Part shown: piece after piece, positions 7,794-16,117 of the stretch | Position numbering within the stretch: position 1 is the stretch's first letter | How the letters are laid out: every line of letters starts with the position of its first letter | From: Rhodospirillaceae bacterium UBA4468 | GTDB taxonomy: Bacteria; Pseudomonadota; Alphaproteobacteria; Rhodospirillales; Casp-alpha2 | DNA length: 30,965 nucleotides | Direction of reading: 5' to 3' | NCBI GenBank assembly: GCA_002389385.1 | Contig: DGOK01000036.1 | Location: 1 to 30,965 of the forward strand | Notes under the pieces: generated by a model | The model's database searches: none | What the model was told of the DNA's origin: nothing | What the model saw: only the letters and a program-made list of their open reading frames with translations | Made by a program: the position numbers and the translations under genes

Positions 7794-9059
7794 ATGGTGA
7801 AACCCTTAGATAAATCGCTGACCCAGGAAGCTGTGTTGCTGGAAAAGTTAACGCGGATTGAAGAAAACCCGACGGGGTACTTCGCCGTGCATATTCACTT
7901 GTCTGAATTGCGGACAAGTAATCGCCAGCCGCACTTCATCAACATAGCCACCAAGGTGTTCGATAATCTTGTCGCGGGTAACGATGCCATCATTTATTCG
8001 ATGATGAATAAGGACCTTATTTTACTCTGCCACGAGGTGTTGGTTGAGAACATTGATCCCTATATCGACAAAGTCCGCTCAATGTTTAGTGAAGACCCTT
8101 TGGCTTCGAATGAGGATGAATTCGAAGACCGGATGTCGACATGGTATGATCTGGCTGCCCGTGAAGATTTCGCAGCTTTTTTTTCAGCAGCGACGGAGCT
8201 TTCAGTTAAGGCGCAAGTGCAAGTCGAAGAAATGCAGCGTGCGCGCAGCGATGAAACCAACAAAGGTACGGGTGAACCTATTTCGGCTAAAAACCTGGCG
8301 GCAATTAATCAGCAGCTCCAGGCAACGCGGATTGCAGATTTAATCCGCCAACAAACATGTATTCGGATTGCGCCCGGTGAAACTGGTTCCATTGTCTTTC
8401 GCGAGCACTTTATTGCGATGGCGGAACTTAAAGAACGTGTTGCCCCTGCCAGCAACTTATTCTCGAGTGCGTGGTTGTTTCAGTATTTGACTGAAACCCT
8501 GGATAAACGTGTGCTTTCTGTCATTGGCCGTAAGAACTTCGACGAAATTAATGAGCCGATCAGTTTGAACCTCAATATTGGGACAGTGCTGTCGCGTGAT
8601 TTCTCGAATTTTAACAAGCTGGTTGGCGACAACGCTAACAAGTTCGTCGTTGAGTTTCAGGTCATTGATATCTTTGCTGATATGAATACGTATGGGTATG
8701 CGCGCGATATGCTGCAAGAGCGCGGATATAAAGTGCTCGTTGATGGCGTCAACCCGATGTCGCTGCAATTCTTTGATCCAGCGAATCTGAGACCTGATTT
8801 CATCAAGGTTGCCTGGGGTAAAGATTTTGAAAGCGAGACCGATGACGATGGACGATTAAAAATGTTCCGAGAAACAGTTCAGAATGCAGGCGCGGAAAGT
8901 ATGATCTTGGCCCGTGTAGATTCTGAGAAAGCGGTCAAATGGGGGCTCGCTCTCGGCATTTCTCGTTTCCAGGGATATTTTATTGATAAACTGTTTCATG
9001 CCATGACCCGGTCTAAGGTAAAGCCAAAGGCCAAGGTCAAGGTGGTACCAAAATCATGA
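7794..9059 (+). CDS. Degenerate GGDEF/EAL-like protein, first of a tandem pair
   Basis: A soluble 421-residue protein with no signal peptide or membrane segment. The C-terminal part (about 190-405) follows the layout of an EAL domain but without its catalytic residues. The EAL motif is replaced by the SSAWLFQYLTETLDKRV stretch, DDFGTG by LVDGVNPMSL (~315), and the AEGVE motif by LARVDSEK, while the closing FQGYFIDKL (~392) still resembles the family FQGYLF. The N-terminal block beginning TGYFAVHIHLSELR may be an equally eroded GGDEF-like fold. It is therefore probably a c-di-GMP receptor or a protein-protein regulator rather than a phosphodiesterase; this is inference. ATG 7794 has AAGG five nt upstream. 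The next gene is a clear paralogue 19 nt downstream. The C-terminus is Lys-rich. Confidence 0.65.
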   Translation: MVKPLDKSLTQEAVLLEKLTRIEENPTGYFAVHIHLSELRTSNRQPHFINIATKVFDNLVAGNDAIIYSMMNKDLILLCHEVLVENIDPYIDKVRSMFSEDPLASNEDEFEDRMSTWYDLAAREDFAAFFSAATELSVKAQVQVEEMQRARSDETNKGTGEPISAKNLAAINQQLQATRIADLIRQQTCIRIAPGETGSIVFREHFIAMAELKERVAPASNLFSSAWLFQYLTETLDKRVLSVIGRKNFDEINEPISLNLNIGTVLSRDFSNFNKLVGDNANKFVVEFQVIDIFADMNTYGYARDMLQERGYKVLVDGVNPMSLQFFDPANLRPDFIKVAWGKDFESETDDDGRLKMFRETVQNAGAESMILARVDSEKAVKWGLALGISRFQGYFIDKLFHAMTRSKVKPKAKVKVVPKS

Positions 9060-9078
9060 GTAGGTGGAACTGAACTCG

Positions 9079-10380
9079 ATGGCGACACAACCATATAAAA
9101 TGCCGTCTCAGGAAAAGTTGCTCATTGATTATGTGCATCGCCTGGAGAAGTTAAAAGAAGGACGTGGGTTGGTGCATGTGCACTTGTCACATCTTCGCCC
9201 TTTTAACAGGCGAGATCAGCATATTCGAACGGCTGCAGGAAACTTTGACGGTCTCGTTAAAGATATGATAGGTCAGTTGTTTAAGATTAAGAATGCTGAC
9301 TTGTTTTTTATATACAAGTTAAATTCAGCGCCTCAAATTGAGACGATTGTTCAGAAAATTCGCTTCCTGTTTGGCGATGACCCCCTTGTTGAAGAAGAGG
9401 GCAAGGACGGGCGCACCTTTGTAACGTGGTACGACGCATCTTCACAGTACGAAGAGATAGTTCAGCTTGTTCAAGGCTTGGCAGAAGCTGAAGAAAAGCG
9501 GCAAACCGAAGTTCGCAGCCGTATGAATGCGCGTCAGCGATTAAAGGAAAAACAGAAAAAGGGCGAGCCACTGACGCCGCCTGTTCTGGCGAAAGTTGAA
9601 GATGCACTGTCGCGCACTGATCTTTCAAACCTTGTGCGCCGTCAGTTTATTTGTCGCGTCGATAGCAAGATGGTGCCCGAGCAACTTTTCAGTGAGTTAT
9701 TCATCTCTATTCAGGATCTCCGCGAGACAATTCTGCCCGGCGTTAATCTGGTGTCGAATCGATGGCTATTCCAGCATTTGACCGAAACACTGGATAGACG
9801 CGTACTGTCAATGTTAATGAAAACGGACACAGTTTCAATCTTAGGCGATATCAGTTTTAACGTCAATGTGAAGACATTGCTGTCGGATCAATTCCAGATT
9901 TTCGATGATAATCTTTCAGCCGCCCGACGTAGTGCGATCGTCATTGAATTGCAGAAAGAAGACATCTTTTCTGATTTGTCGGCTTATTTGTTCGCGCGCG
10001 AGTTTGTGCAAACAAAAGGCTATCGGCTCTGTCTTGATGGGCTTTCAATGGAAACGTTGCAGGTGATTGACCGTGAACGACTTGGTGCGGACATGGCAAA
10101 AATTGTCTGGCATCCAAACTTGGCAGACGCTGGCGATGATGTTCAGGTGCTTATCAAAGGACTTCTGGAACGGGACGGGCCCGAAAAGTGGATTCTGTGC
10201 CGATGTGATAACCACGAAGCCATCGATTTTGGCCGCTTGGTTGGCATTAATCAATTCCAGGGCCGATTTGTTGAGAGCTTGATTGCTGAAGATGGCCGTA
10301 GGCGTGACCTGTTAAAACTGAAGCGCCGCATTGAGCGCAGCTCTGAACCCCAGTTCGATGACGAAGAAGATGAAGACTAA
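9079..10380 (+). CDS. Degenerate GGDEF/EAL-like protein, second of a tandem pair
   Basis: A 433-residue soluble paralogue of the preceding gene. Matching landmarks are VHVHLSHLRPFNRR (against VHIHLSELRTSNRQ), a WYDA block, NRWLFQHLTETLDRRVLS (against SAWLFQYLTETLDKRVLS) and the terminal INQFQGRFVESL. As in its partner, the EAL, DDFGTG and AEGVE catalytic motifs are absent. The middle segment (about 140-180) is rich in Glu, Arg and Lys and probably forms a helical linker between the N-terminal domain and the EAL-like domain. The C-terminus is acidic (DDEEDED), in contrast to the basic tail of the first protein, which may favour heteromer formation. ATG 9079 is chosen because AGGTGG lies 11 nt upstream; a GTG at 9064 is the alternative. 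The pair is probably one transcription unit. Function is not established. Confidence 0.65.
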   Translation: MATQPYKMPSQEKLLIDYVHRLEKLKEGRGLVHVHLSHLRPFNRRDQHIRTAAGNFDGLVKDMIGQLFKIKNADLFFIYKLNSAPQIETIVQKIRFLFGDDPLVEEEGKDGRTFVTWYDASSQYEEIVQLVQGLAEAEEKRQTEVRSRMNARQRLKEKQKKGEPLTPPVLAKVEDALSRTDLSNLVRRQFICRVDSKMVPEQLFSELFISIQDLRETILPGVNLVSNRWLFQHLTETLDRRVLSMLMKTDTVSILGDISFNVNVKTLLSDQFQIFDDNLSAARRSAIVIELQKEDIFSDLSAYLFAREFVQTKGYRLCLDGLSMETLQVIDRERLGADMAKIVWHPNLADAGDDVQVLIKGLLERDGPEKWILCRCDNHEAIDFGRLVGINQFQGRFVESLIAEDGRRRDLLKLKRRIERSSEPQFDDEEDED

Positions 10381-10609
10381 TTTTTCATAGCAGGCTATTC
10401 ATCGACGGGTATTCTTAGCCGGATTGCTTCTTATAATTATTATAATGACTTTTTTAACGACATGCCCCATGATGTTCATCATGACACATGATGTTGATGC
10501 GTTGTATCAGCATATAAAGACTCTGGTTGAGCCTCCCGCGCGGATAGGTATGAACGGCGTAGGGCAACAAAAATAATAAAAAGTAGTCCGTGTTAACAGT
10601 GAGGTTAAA
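10381..10609. promoter_or_regulatory. Intergenic region with two palindromes before the MscS-like gene
   Basis: TTATAATTATTATAA at 10431-10445 is a perfect inverted repeat around a central T and contains two TATAAT-like hexamers. CATGATG-TT-CATCATG at 10468-10483 is a 7-bp inverted repeat, and CATGATGTT recurs as a direct repeat at 10487-10495. These could be promoter and operator elements for the channel/MgtE operon; no specific regulator is recognised. Confidence 0.4.
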
Positions 10610-11446
10610 ATGCAAGAAGCATCAAACTGGCTAAACGGGCTTAAGTCTGGATTTTTGATCTGGCGGCCGCTATGATCAACTATTTGCCTAATCTATTAGC
10701 GGCATTGGCTTTTCTCATAGGTGGTTGGCTGATCGCCAAATTGGTCCGAAATATTGCTGTGCGCCTCGCGGGCGGCCTCAATCAACTTCTTGAGAATATT
10801 TCGCCGACAGGCGCGTTATCGACCGTCAGAATCTCAAATAAGATTGCGGGTTTAATTGGCACGGCAGCATTCTGGTTGGTGTTCTTTGTCTTTATTACCG
10901 CGGCGTCTGATGCTGCTGAACTGACTGTGTTCTCGAATTGGCTAGAAAACATCGTCGCGTACCTGCCTTATTTGCTTGGTGGTGGCTTCCTAATTTTCTT
11001 TGGCTATCTTTTCAGTATCGCTGTGCGTGATGTTGTGACGACGACACTGAGTTCACTTTGTTAGTCAAAGCACCTTTATCGGTGCTACGGCACAATGGTC
11101 GACATTTCTTGTTGCGATTATCATTGGTATTGAGCAGATCGGGATTGATACAACATTCTTGATTGTTTTGATTGCCGTGACCATTGGTGCTTTAGTCAGT
11201 GGTCTGGCGTTAGCATTTGGACTTGGCGCAAAGCCGCTCACAACCAACCTGATCGGCACGCACTATTTGCGGCTTCAATATTCAATAGGTCAGACAGTTT
11301 TGGTGGGTGATATCGAAGGTCAAATCCTCGAGTTCACACCGACTGGAATTAAGCTTGATACTGAAGAGGGTGTCTCGTCGATCCCCGGGGCGTCTTACTT
11401 CTACGACGTGATCATCCTCAGGACTGAGGATAATGATGATACCTGA
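10610..11446 (+). pseudogene. MscS-like small mechanosensitive channel gene with two compensating frameshifts
   Basis: The ATG at 10610 has GAGG 5 nt upstream and begins MQEASNWLNGLKSG, then runs into TGA at 10673. Adding one T to the T5 run at 10652-10656 gives KSGFFDLAAAMINYLPNL and joins the main frame. That frame continues through three hydrophobic segments to a TAG at 11062. Removing one T from the T3 run at 11057-11059 gives TTLSSLVSQSTFIGATAQW and continues to the TGA at 11444. The restored protein is about 279 residues: four or so membrane helices (with LLAALAFLIGGWLIAKLVR typical of TM-helix/MscS-like channels) and a C-terminal beta domain (SIGQTVLVGDIEGQILEFTP). Because the two shifts cancel, sequencing error in homopolymers is a real alternative to decay. 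The downstream soluble MgtE-like gene overlaps its end. Confidence 0.75.
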
Positions 11447-12290
11447 TTCAGCCCGGTTATCCATCGCCTTTATCGAGAGCAAACCTCAATCTGCAGCGCG
11501 TACACTCGAATCGTTAAACCCTGAGGACGCCGCCGCGTTGATTGAAGCATTGCCCGCACGTACCGTCGCCATAGCGTTCGGTGAAATGAGCCCCTGGAGT
11601 GCGGCCCGATGCTTGGACGTGATTTCTGCAGAGCGGAGTGCAGGCATTATTCAAAAAATGATGTTTCAGGATGCTGCGGCCTTAATGCGTATGGTCACTG
11701 ACACCTGCAGGAATGGGATTTATGAGGCCTTGCCATCGTCAACGGCACGGTCGTTTCAGCGCTCATTAGCGTTCCCGCTTAATACCGTCGGCGCAAATAT
11801 GGATAAGCTGGCGCCTTTAATGGCATTGGATCGCACAGTATCAGATGCCATCAAATATGGGCGTCAGAATAAACGCCTGGTTGGTGATCAGCTTTTTGTC
11901 ACAGATGGTAATCATGAATTTGTGGGTGTCGTGCGTATTTCAGAATTGCTGCGTCATGACGGAAAGTCGACGCTGGAAAAAATTGTAGATACCAGCATTG
12001 AGCCTTTACTCGCTCGCTCCACGTTGTCGGCAGTTGAGTTAGACCCACAATGGGAAAGCCATTCGCTGCTACCTGTGGTTGGGCGAAAACGAAACTTTTT
12101 GGTCACACTGTCCAGGCGTGTATTGGTTGCTGCGAGCCGCCAACTTGCGATAGAGCCTGAGGCTTATGTCGAGAATGTCCTGTTGCCGCATATGATCAAT
12201 GGGTATGCCGTGACTATCTATGGTTTGGTCAAGATGCTCTTACAAACGGGCATAAAGACACCACAGCCGGAGACCCAAAATGACCGGTAA
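11436..12290 (+). CDS. Soluble MgtE-like protein: MgtE N domain plus CBS pair, no transmembrane part
   Basis: A 284-residue protein related to the cytoplasmic half of MgtE. Residues ~1-125 show the superhelical repeats typical of the MgtE N domain (SLNPEDAAALIEALPA, AFGEMSPWSAARCLDV, IIQKMMFQDAAALMRM). Residues ~125-235 look like a CBS pair (LMALDRTVSDAIKY, LFVTDGNHEFVGVVRISELLRH, LLPVVGRKRNFLVTLSRR). The membrane domain is absent. In MgtE this cytoplasmic module senses Mg2+ and gates the pore, so a free copy could regulate the adjacent transporter or channel; that is inference. Two ATG codons (11433, 11436) follow GAGGA at 11426-11430; the second has better spacing. It overlaps the MscS-like gene by 11 nt and the next gene by 11 nt. 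Confidence 0.75.
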   Translation: MIPDSARLSIAFIESKPQSAARTLESLNPEDAAALIEALPARTVAIAFGEMSPWSAARCLDVISAERSAGIIQKMMFQDAAALMRMVTDTCRNGIYEALPSSTARSFQRSLAFPLNTVGANMDKLAPLMALDRTVSDAIKYGRQNKRLVGDQLFVTDGNHEFVGVVRISELLRHDGKSTLEKIVDTSIEPLLARSTLSAVELDPQWESHSLLPVVGRKRNFLVTLSRRVLVAASRQLAIEPEAYVENVLLPHMINGYAVTIYGLVKMLLQTGIKTPQPETQNDR

Positions 12291-13749
12291 TATTGATACA
12301 GCGATCGAAGCCTTGGATCGACGCTTCTTGCTCGACCATCCGATTGATGCGGCAAGATTGATCGAGTCTTTGGATGGCTTGGATGCCGCTGAAATTCTTG
12401 AAAACCAAGCCGTCGATACATTGCTTCCTGTATGGCGTCGGATGCTGCCGGGTGATGGCGCAGAAATACTCAACGCGCTACCAGATGCGCAATCGGATGC
12501 GTTGATTGCTGAATTATTACCCCATGAGGCGTTACGGTTTTTGAACTTGATGAAGGAAGATGAGCGCGAAAACATATTGTTGCGCCTGGATCCAAAAATC
12601 AGCGAAGAAATCTGCAAGTTGATGAGCTATCCGGAGACGAGTACGGGTCGCATGTTGAACCCTAAGGTGATGCCGTTTCGAGCGTCAGTCACTGTCGAAG
12701 ACGCATTGAGTACGCTGCGTGCAAAAAAAGCCACACAGATTCGCGGCTTATTCCTCATCGATGATGAGAACAAGTTGATCTCACGTATCTTTATTCAAGA
12801 TATGGCGCTCGCAGCGGGTGATACCCACTTGGGCGATCTTGCGCGACCTGTGACTGAATACGTAAACGCGTTGGCACCGGCCGAAGAAGTCGCGGATATG
12901 CTTGATAAAGACAGTCGCGCCGACTTGCCGGTTGTCGATATTGAGGGAAAGCTCATCGGCGTGATTTCATACGCTGCAATGGTTCATTCGGTCCAAGAAG
13001 ATGCCATGGCCGATATGCAGACTATGGTGGGTGCGAGTAAAGACGAACGCGCTTTATCCAGCCCGTTTTTTGCCGTCAAAAAGCGCTTGCCGTGGTTGCA
13101 GATTAACTTGCTCACGGCGTTCATGGCAGCTGCCGTTGTTGGCCTGTTCGAAGGTACAATTGCAAAGTTCACGGCGTTGGCTGTGTTGTTGCCAGTCGTT
13201 GCCGGTCAGTCAGGCAACGTAGGTGCACAGGCGCTTGCGGTGACGATGCGAGGACTTGCATTGCGAGAAATCTCGATCCGCCAATGGGCGCGCGTCACTG
13301 CTAAGGAAGTCAATGTCGGGCTTATGAACGGTATCGCTGTCGCCATCACGTGTGGCTTTGGTGTTTACGTTTGGTCGGGCTCAGTTGGCTTGGTGATCGT
13401 GATCGCGATTTCAATGGTGTTGGCAATGGTCGCGGCGGGATTTGCCGGGGCTGTTGTGCCCATTCTCCTGACACGCCTTAGTCAATACCCGGCACAGTCA
13501 TCTTCGATTGTGCTCACCACGGTCACCGATATCGCAGGCTTCTTTTCGTTCTTAGGGATCGCGACGTTACTGTCGTCAATGCTTAAAGGCTTAGTCGGTC
13601 TTATCTGTCACGCCTGCGTCGGCAAATGTTGCCATGCCGGCGTGACAGTCAGCGGCCGCACGGACGAGGTTTATCGCGAGTGCGGCGCCAGACGCTTCGC
13701 CCAAGCGCATCCCCAGATCAAGCAACGCGGATTTCCCAAGCTTTACTAA
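12280..13749 (+). CDS. mgtE: Magnesium transporter MgtE with an unusual C-terminal tail
   Basis: Inner-membrane Mg2+ channel/transporter. N domain at about 1-125 (SLDGLDAAEILEN, ALPDAQSDALIAELLP), CBS pair at about 130-245, and a plug helix followed by five membrane helices from about 270 to 435. The hallmark LLPVVAGQSGNVGAQALA (~304-321) and PAQSSSIVLTTVTDIAGFF (~404-422) are present; the Asp in TDIAG corresponds to the pore Mg2+-binding position. ATG 12280 has GGAG 7 nt upstream and overlaps the preceding gene. The family normally ends soon after GFFSFLGIATLL; here the frame continues about 55 more residues antisense to cobT, with a Cys-rich start (CHACVGKCCHAG). A one-base shift would stop at TAA 13584-13586, so the tail is suspect. 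Confidence 0.9.
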   Translation: MTGNIDTAIEALDRRFLLDHPIDAARLIESLDGLDAAEILENQAVDTLLPVWRRMLPGDGAEILNALPDAQSDALIAELLPHEALRFLNLMKEDERENILLRLDPKISEEICKLMSYPETSTGRMLNPKVMPFRASVTVEDALSTLRAKKATQIRGLFLIDDENKLISRIFIQDMALAAGDTHLGDLARPVTEYVNALAPAEEVADMLDKDSRADLPVVDIEGKLIGVISYAAMVHSVQEDAMADMQTMVGASKDERALSSPFFAVKKRLPWLQINLLTAFMAAAVVGLFEGTIAKFTALAVLLPVVAGQSGNVGAQALAVTMRGLALREISIRQWARVTAKEVNVGLMNGIAVAITCGFGVYVWSGSVGLVIVIAISMVLAMVAAGFAGAVVPILLTRLSQYPAQSSSIVLTTVTDIAGFFSFLGIATLLSSMLKGLVGLICHACVGKCCHAGVTVSGRTDEVYRECGARRFAQAHPQIKQRGFPKLY

Positions 13750-14613
13750 AAGCCGCTGATGGCCAGGTTCGGCAGAGACATGCGCACATAGGGCATGATC
13801 AAGACTGCCGGGGTGAGCTTGTTCAAGTGCCGCCGCAGCCGCTCCCACAACATATCCATCAATTAATACGGGGGTTTTACTGTGCCGGGCACGGGTGATA
13901 GCCCCCGCCATCGCGGCCAGTTCACGCCCGCCAAGACGCCTTAGAATATCGATCGGATCAGAGGTTTCATTTAAATGAAACTGCACGGCGTCCCGTACAA
14001 GGTCTGTCTTGAGCGATATGGTGTCGCCCGTGATACCAGTGCCCGGGCCAACCCAGTCGGCAGCTTCGTCCCCAAACAATGCGTGGCATACGGCAGCGGC
14101 TGAGGTCGTGTTGGCGATCCCCATTTCCCCGATGCATAACAAGTCGCAGTTAGGATCAACAGTATTGCTGCCGATATTAAAGGCCTCAATAAATGCAGTT
14201 TCATCCATCGCTGGCGCATCAGAGAAATCTGCTGTCGGTTCTTCGAGTTTGATTGGCATAACACGGAAGGTTGCGCCCGCCGTTTTACTGAGTTGATTAA
14301 CGGCAGCGCCCCCCGTTTCAAAGTTTGCCACCATTTGTGCGGTGACTTCGGCAGGATAAGCAGACACGCCACGCGCCGCGATCCCATGGTTGCCAGCAAA
14401 GACGATAACTTGAGGATTTTCGACTTTGGGCGGTGCCCGGTCTTGCCATGCTGCCAGCCATGCCGAAATATCTTCCAAACGGCCAAGTGATCCTGGCGGC
14501 TTGGTCAGTGTGGCTTCACGGGTTGTCGTTTCACCCTGCGCGCGCGTTGATGGCCCGGGTGCATCCCGCAATGCGCCCCGAATAGCTTCAATAGATGTAA
14601 AATCAATACTCAT
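13591..14613 (-). CDS. cobT: Nicotinate-nucleotide-dimethylbenzimidazole phosphoribosyltransferase CobT
   Basis: Makes alpha-ribazole 5'-phosphate from nicotinate mononucleotide and dimethylbenzimidazole for the lower ligand of cobalamin. The 340 residues fit the family (~350). Visible landmarks are the KPPGSLGRLE N-terminal motif (38-47), FAGNHGIAARGVSAYP (72-87), GIANTTSAAA (165-174), GPGTGITGD and the catalytic-glutamate motif AEPGHQRL at about 281-288 (Glu282). The open frame extends to 14715, but ATG 14613 gives the normal family N-terminus. It is divergent from cobS with 84 nt between the chosen starts, and its stop lies inside the antisense tail of mgtE. The proposed Shine-Dalgarno is weak. 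Confidence 0.95.
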   Translation of the reverse strand: MSIDFTSIEAIRGALRDAPGPSTRAQGETTTREATLTKPPGSLGRLEDISAWLAAWQDRAPPKVENPQVIVFAGNHGIAARGVSAYPAEVTAQMVANFETGGAAVNQLSKTAGATFRVMPIKLEEPTADFSDAPAMDETAFIEAFNIGSNTVDPNCDLLCIGEMGIANTTSAAAVCHALFGDEAADWVGPGTGITGDTISLKTDLVRDAVQFHLNETSDPIDILRRLGGRELAAMAGAITRARHSKTPVLIDGYVVGAAAAALEQAHPGSLDHALCAHVSAEPGHQRLLVKLGKSALLDLGMRLGEASGAALAINLVRAAADCHAGMATFADAGVTDKTD

Positions 14614-14697
14614 GCGGCTGACTATAGAAGTGTCAGCACCGATGCTGAAAGTGCAAATTCGGTGACAGCCAGCAGTGTGCACGATAGAACACAAGAC

Positions 14698-15474
14698 ATG
14701 ACTGAAGATAACCACTCATATGCGCCGGTTCGAAGTCTTCGCGTCGCGGTGATGTTCTTAACGCGCATCCCGACGGGCTGGATTGAAGGCCTTGAAACCA
14801 AGGACCTGGCCAAGGCGTCATGGGCATTCCCTGTGGTTGGTCTTATCGTTGGTGGCATTTCTGGTGCGGCATTATATGCAGCGGCTGCGAGTGATCTTTT
14901 CCCATTGGCTTGTGCGCTCATTGCACTGTGTGTTCAGGCATTTATTACGGGCGCGTTGCATGAAGATGGGCTTGCTGATGTTATCGACGGATTGGGCGGT
15001 TATGAAAAAACGAAAATTCTCGAAATTATGCGGGATTCCCGTGTTGGCAGCTATGGCGTATTGGCGCTTATCTTTAGCGTTGGCATTCGCGCGACGGCGC
15101 TGGCAAGTGTGGCTGGACCCGGTATCGCCTGGGGTGCGTTGATCGCAGCGGCATGTATATCTCGAGGCGTGTTACCGATGATCATGTATACCATGCCTGC
15201 GGCACGCGCTGATGGATTATCAGTCAATGCGGGGCAACCTTCTTTAAAAGGTGTGGCCATCGCTTTGGCCTTAGGTGTAATTTTTCTTTTTGTGTTGCTG
15301 CCGCTTTCGGCGGCTCTTATGGGGATTGTGATCGGCGCGTCGCTGGTTGGCGTATTAGCATATTGGGCGCAACGGCGCTTGGGCGGGCAAACGGGCGATG
15401 TGCTTGGGGCGGCCCAACAACTAATTGAAATTGCGGTGCTTGTTGCCGCTGCTGGATGGAGTGCGAGCTATTGA
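14698..15474 (+). CDS. cobS: Adenosylcobinamide-GDP ribazoletransferase (cobalamin synthase) CobS
   Basis: Integral membrane enzyme that joins adenosylcobinamide-GDP to alpha-ribazole (phosphate), closing the nucleotide loop. The 258-residue protein starts SLRVAVMFLTRIP, a typical family N-terminus, and carries GALHEDGLADVIDGLGG, the conserved acidic metal-binding motif, near residues 82-100. DSRVGSYG follows. Six to seven hydrophobic segments are visible. ATG 14698 is preferred; an upstream GTG at 14662 would add 12 residues without family similarity. Its TGA overlaps the next start by one base (TGATG). This is the first gene of the plus-strand cobalamin run. Confidence 0.94.
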   Translation: MTEDNHSYAPVRSLRVAVMFLTRIPTGWIEGLETKDLAKASWAFPVVGLIVGGISGAALYAAAASDLFPLACALIALCVQAFITGALHEDGLADVIDGLGGYEKTKILEIMRDSRVGSYGVLALIFSVGIRATALASVAGPGIAWGALIAAACISRGVLPMIMYTMPAARADGLSVNAGQPSLKGVAIALALGVIFLFVLLPLSAALMGIVIGASLVGVLAYWAQRRLGGQTGDVLGAAQQLIEIAVLVAAAGWSASY

Positions 15475-16115
15475 TGTATGATGGAACAACGCGTTGGTGG
15501 ATGGTGCGTCACGCACCTGTTGTCGGGGTTGAGGGCATTATTTATGGCGCCAACGATGTTGAGTGTGATCGATCAGATTTACGCTCGTTTCAGTCTTTGG
15601 CAAAGCGACTGCCTGCAGATGCGCCATGGTTCACATCACATCTATCTCGTGCACAATTGACCGCGCAGTCTATTCGCGATGCCGGGTTGGTCACTGAAGA
15701 CCCTAAAGTTGATGAACGCTTTGGCGAGCAGAGCTTTGGCGATTGGCAGGGTCAGACTTGGGATGCGATGCGGGCCGCTGATCCGGTGACGTATGATGCG
15801 TTCTGGGAAGACCCGGTTGGCAACCGCACGCCTAACGGTGAGAGCTTCGCCGACCAAATTACCCGCGTTGGTGCTGCGATGGACGATTACACGGAAAAGC
15901 ATGCCGGATCCGACATTGTTTGTGTCTCACATGGTGGGACTATCCGGGCGGCGGTTTCGCATGCGCTGGATCTGCATCCAAAATCAGGTATGGGAATCTC
16001 CGTGCACACGTTGTCGCTGACAGTCATCGAGCATGTACCCGATAGATTACTTAAAGGCAAAGGCGGCGCGTGGCGTGTTGTTCACGTTAATCGCCCGGCC
16101 CGAGAAGATCATTAA
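15474..16115 (+). CDS. cobC: Histidine phosphatase family protein, probable alpha-ribazole phosphatase CobC
   Basis: A 213-residue phosphoglycerate-mutase-type phosphatase. The phosphohistidine motif is MVRHAPV (Arg12-His13, with Ala in place of the usual Gly of RHG). The second catalytic region is VCVSHGGTIRA near residue 148, and an ERFGEQSFGDWQGQTWD block (about 80-96) matches the CobC/GpmB subfamily. In cobalamin synthesis this enzyme removes phosphate from alpha-ribazole 5'-phosphate or adenosylcobalamin 5'-phosphate. The role is supported by its place between cobS and cobU. Start at ATG 15474 overlaps the cobS stop. It should not be confused with Pseudomonas CobC, which is a threonine-phosphate decarboxylase. 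Confidence 0.85.
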   Translation: MYDGTTRWWMVRHAPVVGVEGIIYGANDVECDRSDLRSFQSLAKRLPADAPWFTSHLSRAQLTAQSIRDAGLVTEDPKVDERFGEQSFGDWQGQTWDAMRAADPVTYDAFWEDPVGNRTPNGESFADQITRVGAAMDDYTEKHAGSDIVCVSHGGTIRAAVSHALDLHPKSGMGISVHTLSLTVIEHVPDRLLKGKGGAWRVVHVNRPAREDH

Positions 16116-16117
16116 GC

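Noticed and set aside
10468..10495. CRISPR-like short repeats
   Set aside because: Only two copies of a 9-base direct repeat with a 10-base spacer and no cas genes.
10645..11062. Programmed ribosomal frameshifting in the MscS-like gene
   Set aside because: The T runs are not recognisable slippery heptamers, no stimulatory stem was seen, and two opposite shifts would be needed for one product.
14614..14697. Possible cobalamin riboswitch in the cobT/cobS gap (AGCCAGCAG resembles part of a B12 box)
   Set aside because: Only about half of the B12-box positions match and the gap is 84 nt, far shorter than the roughly 200-nt aptamer.
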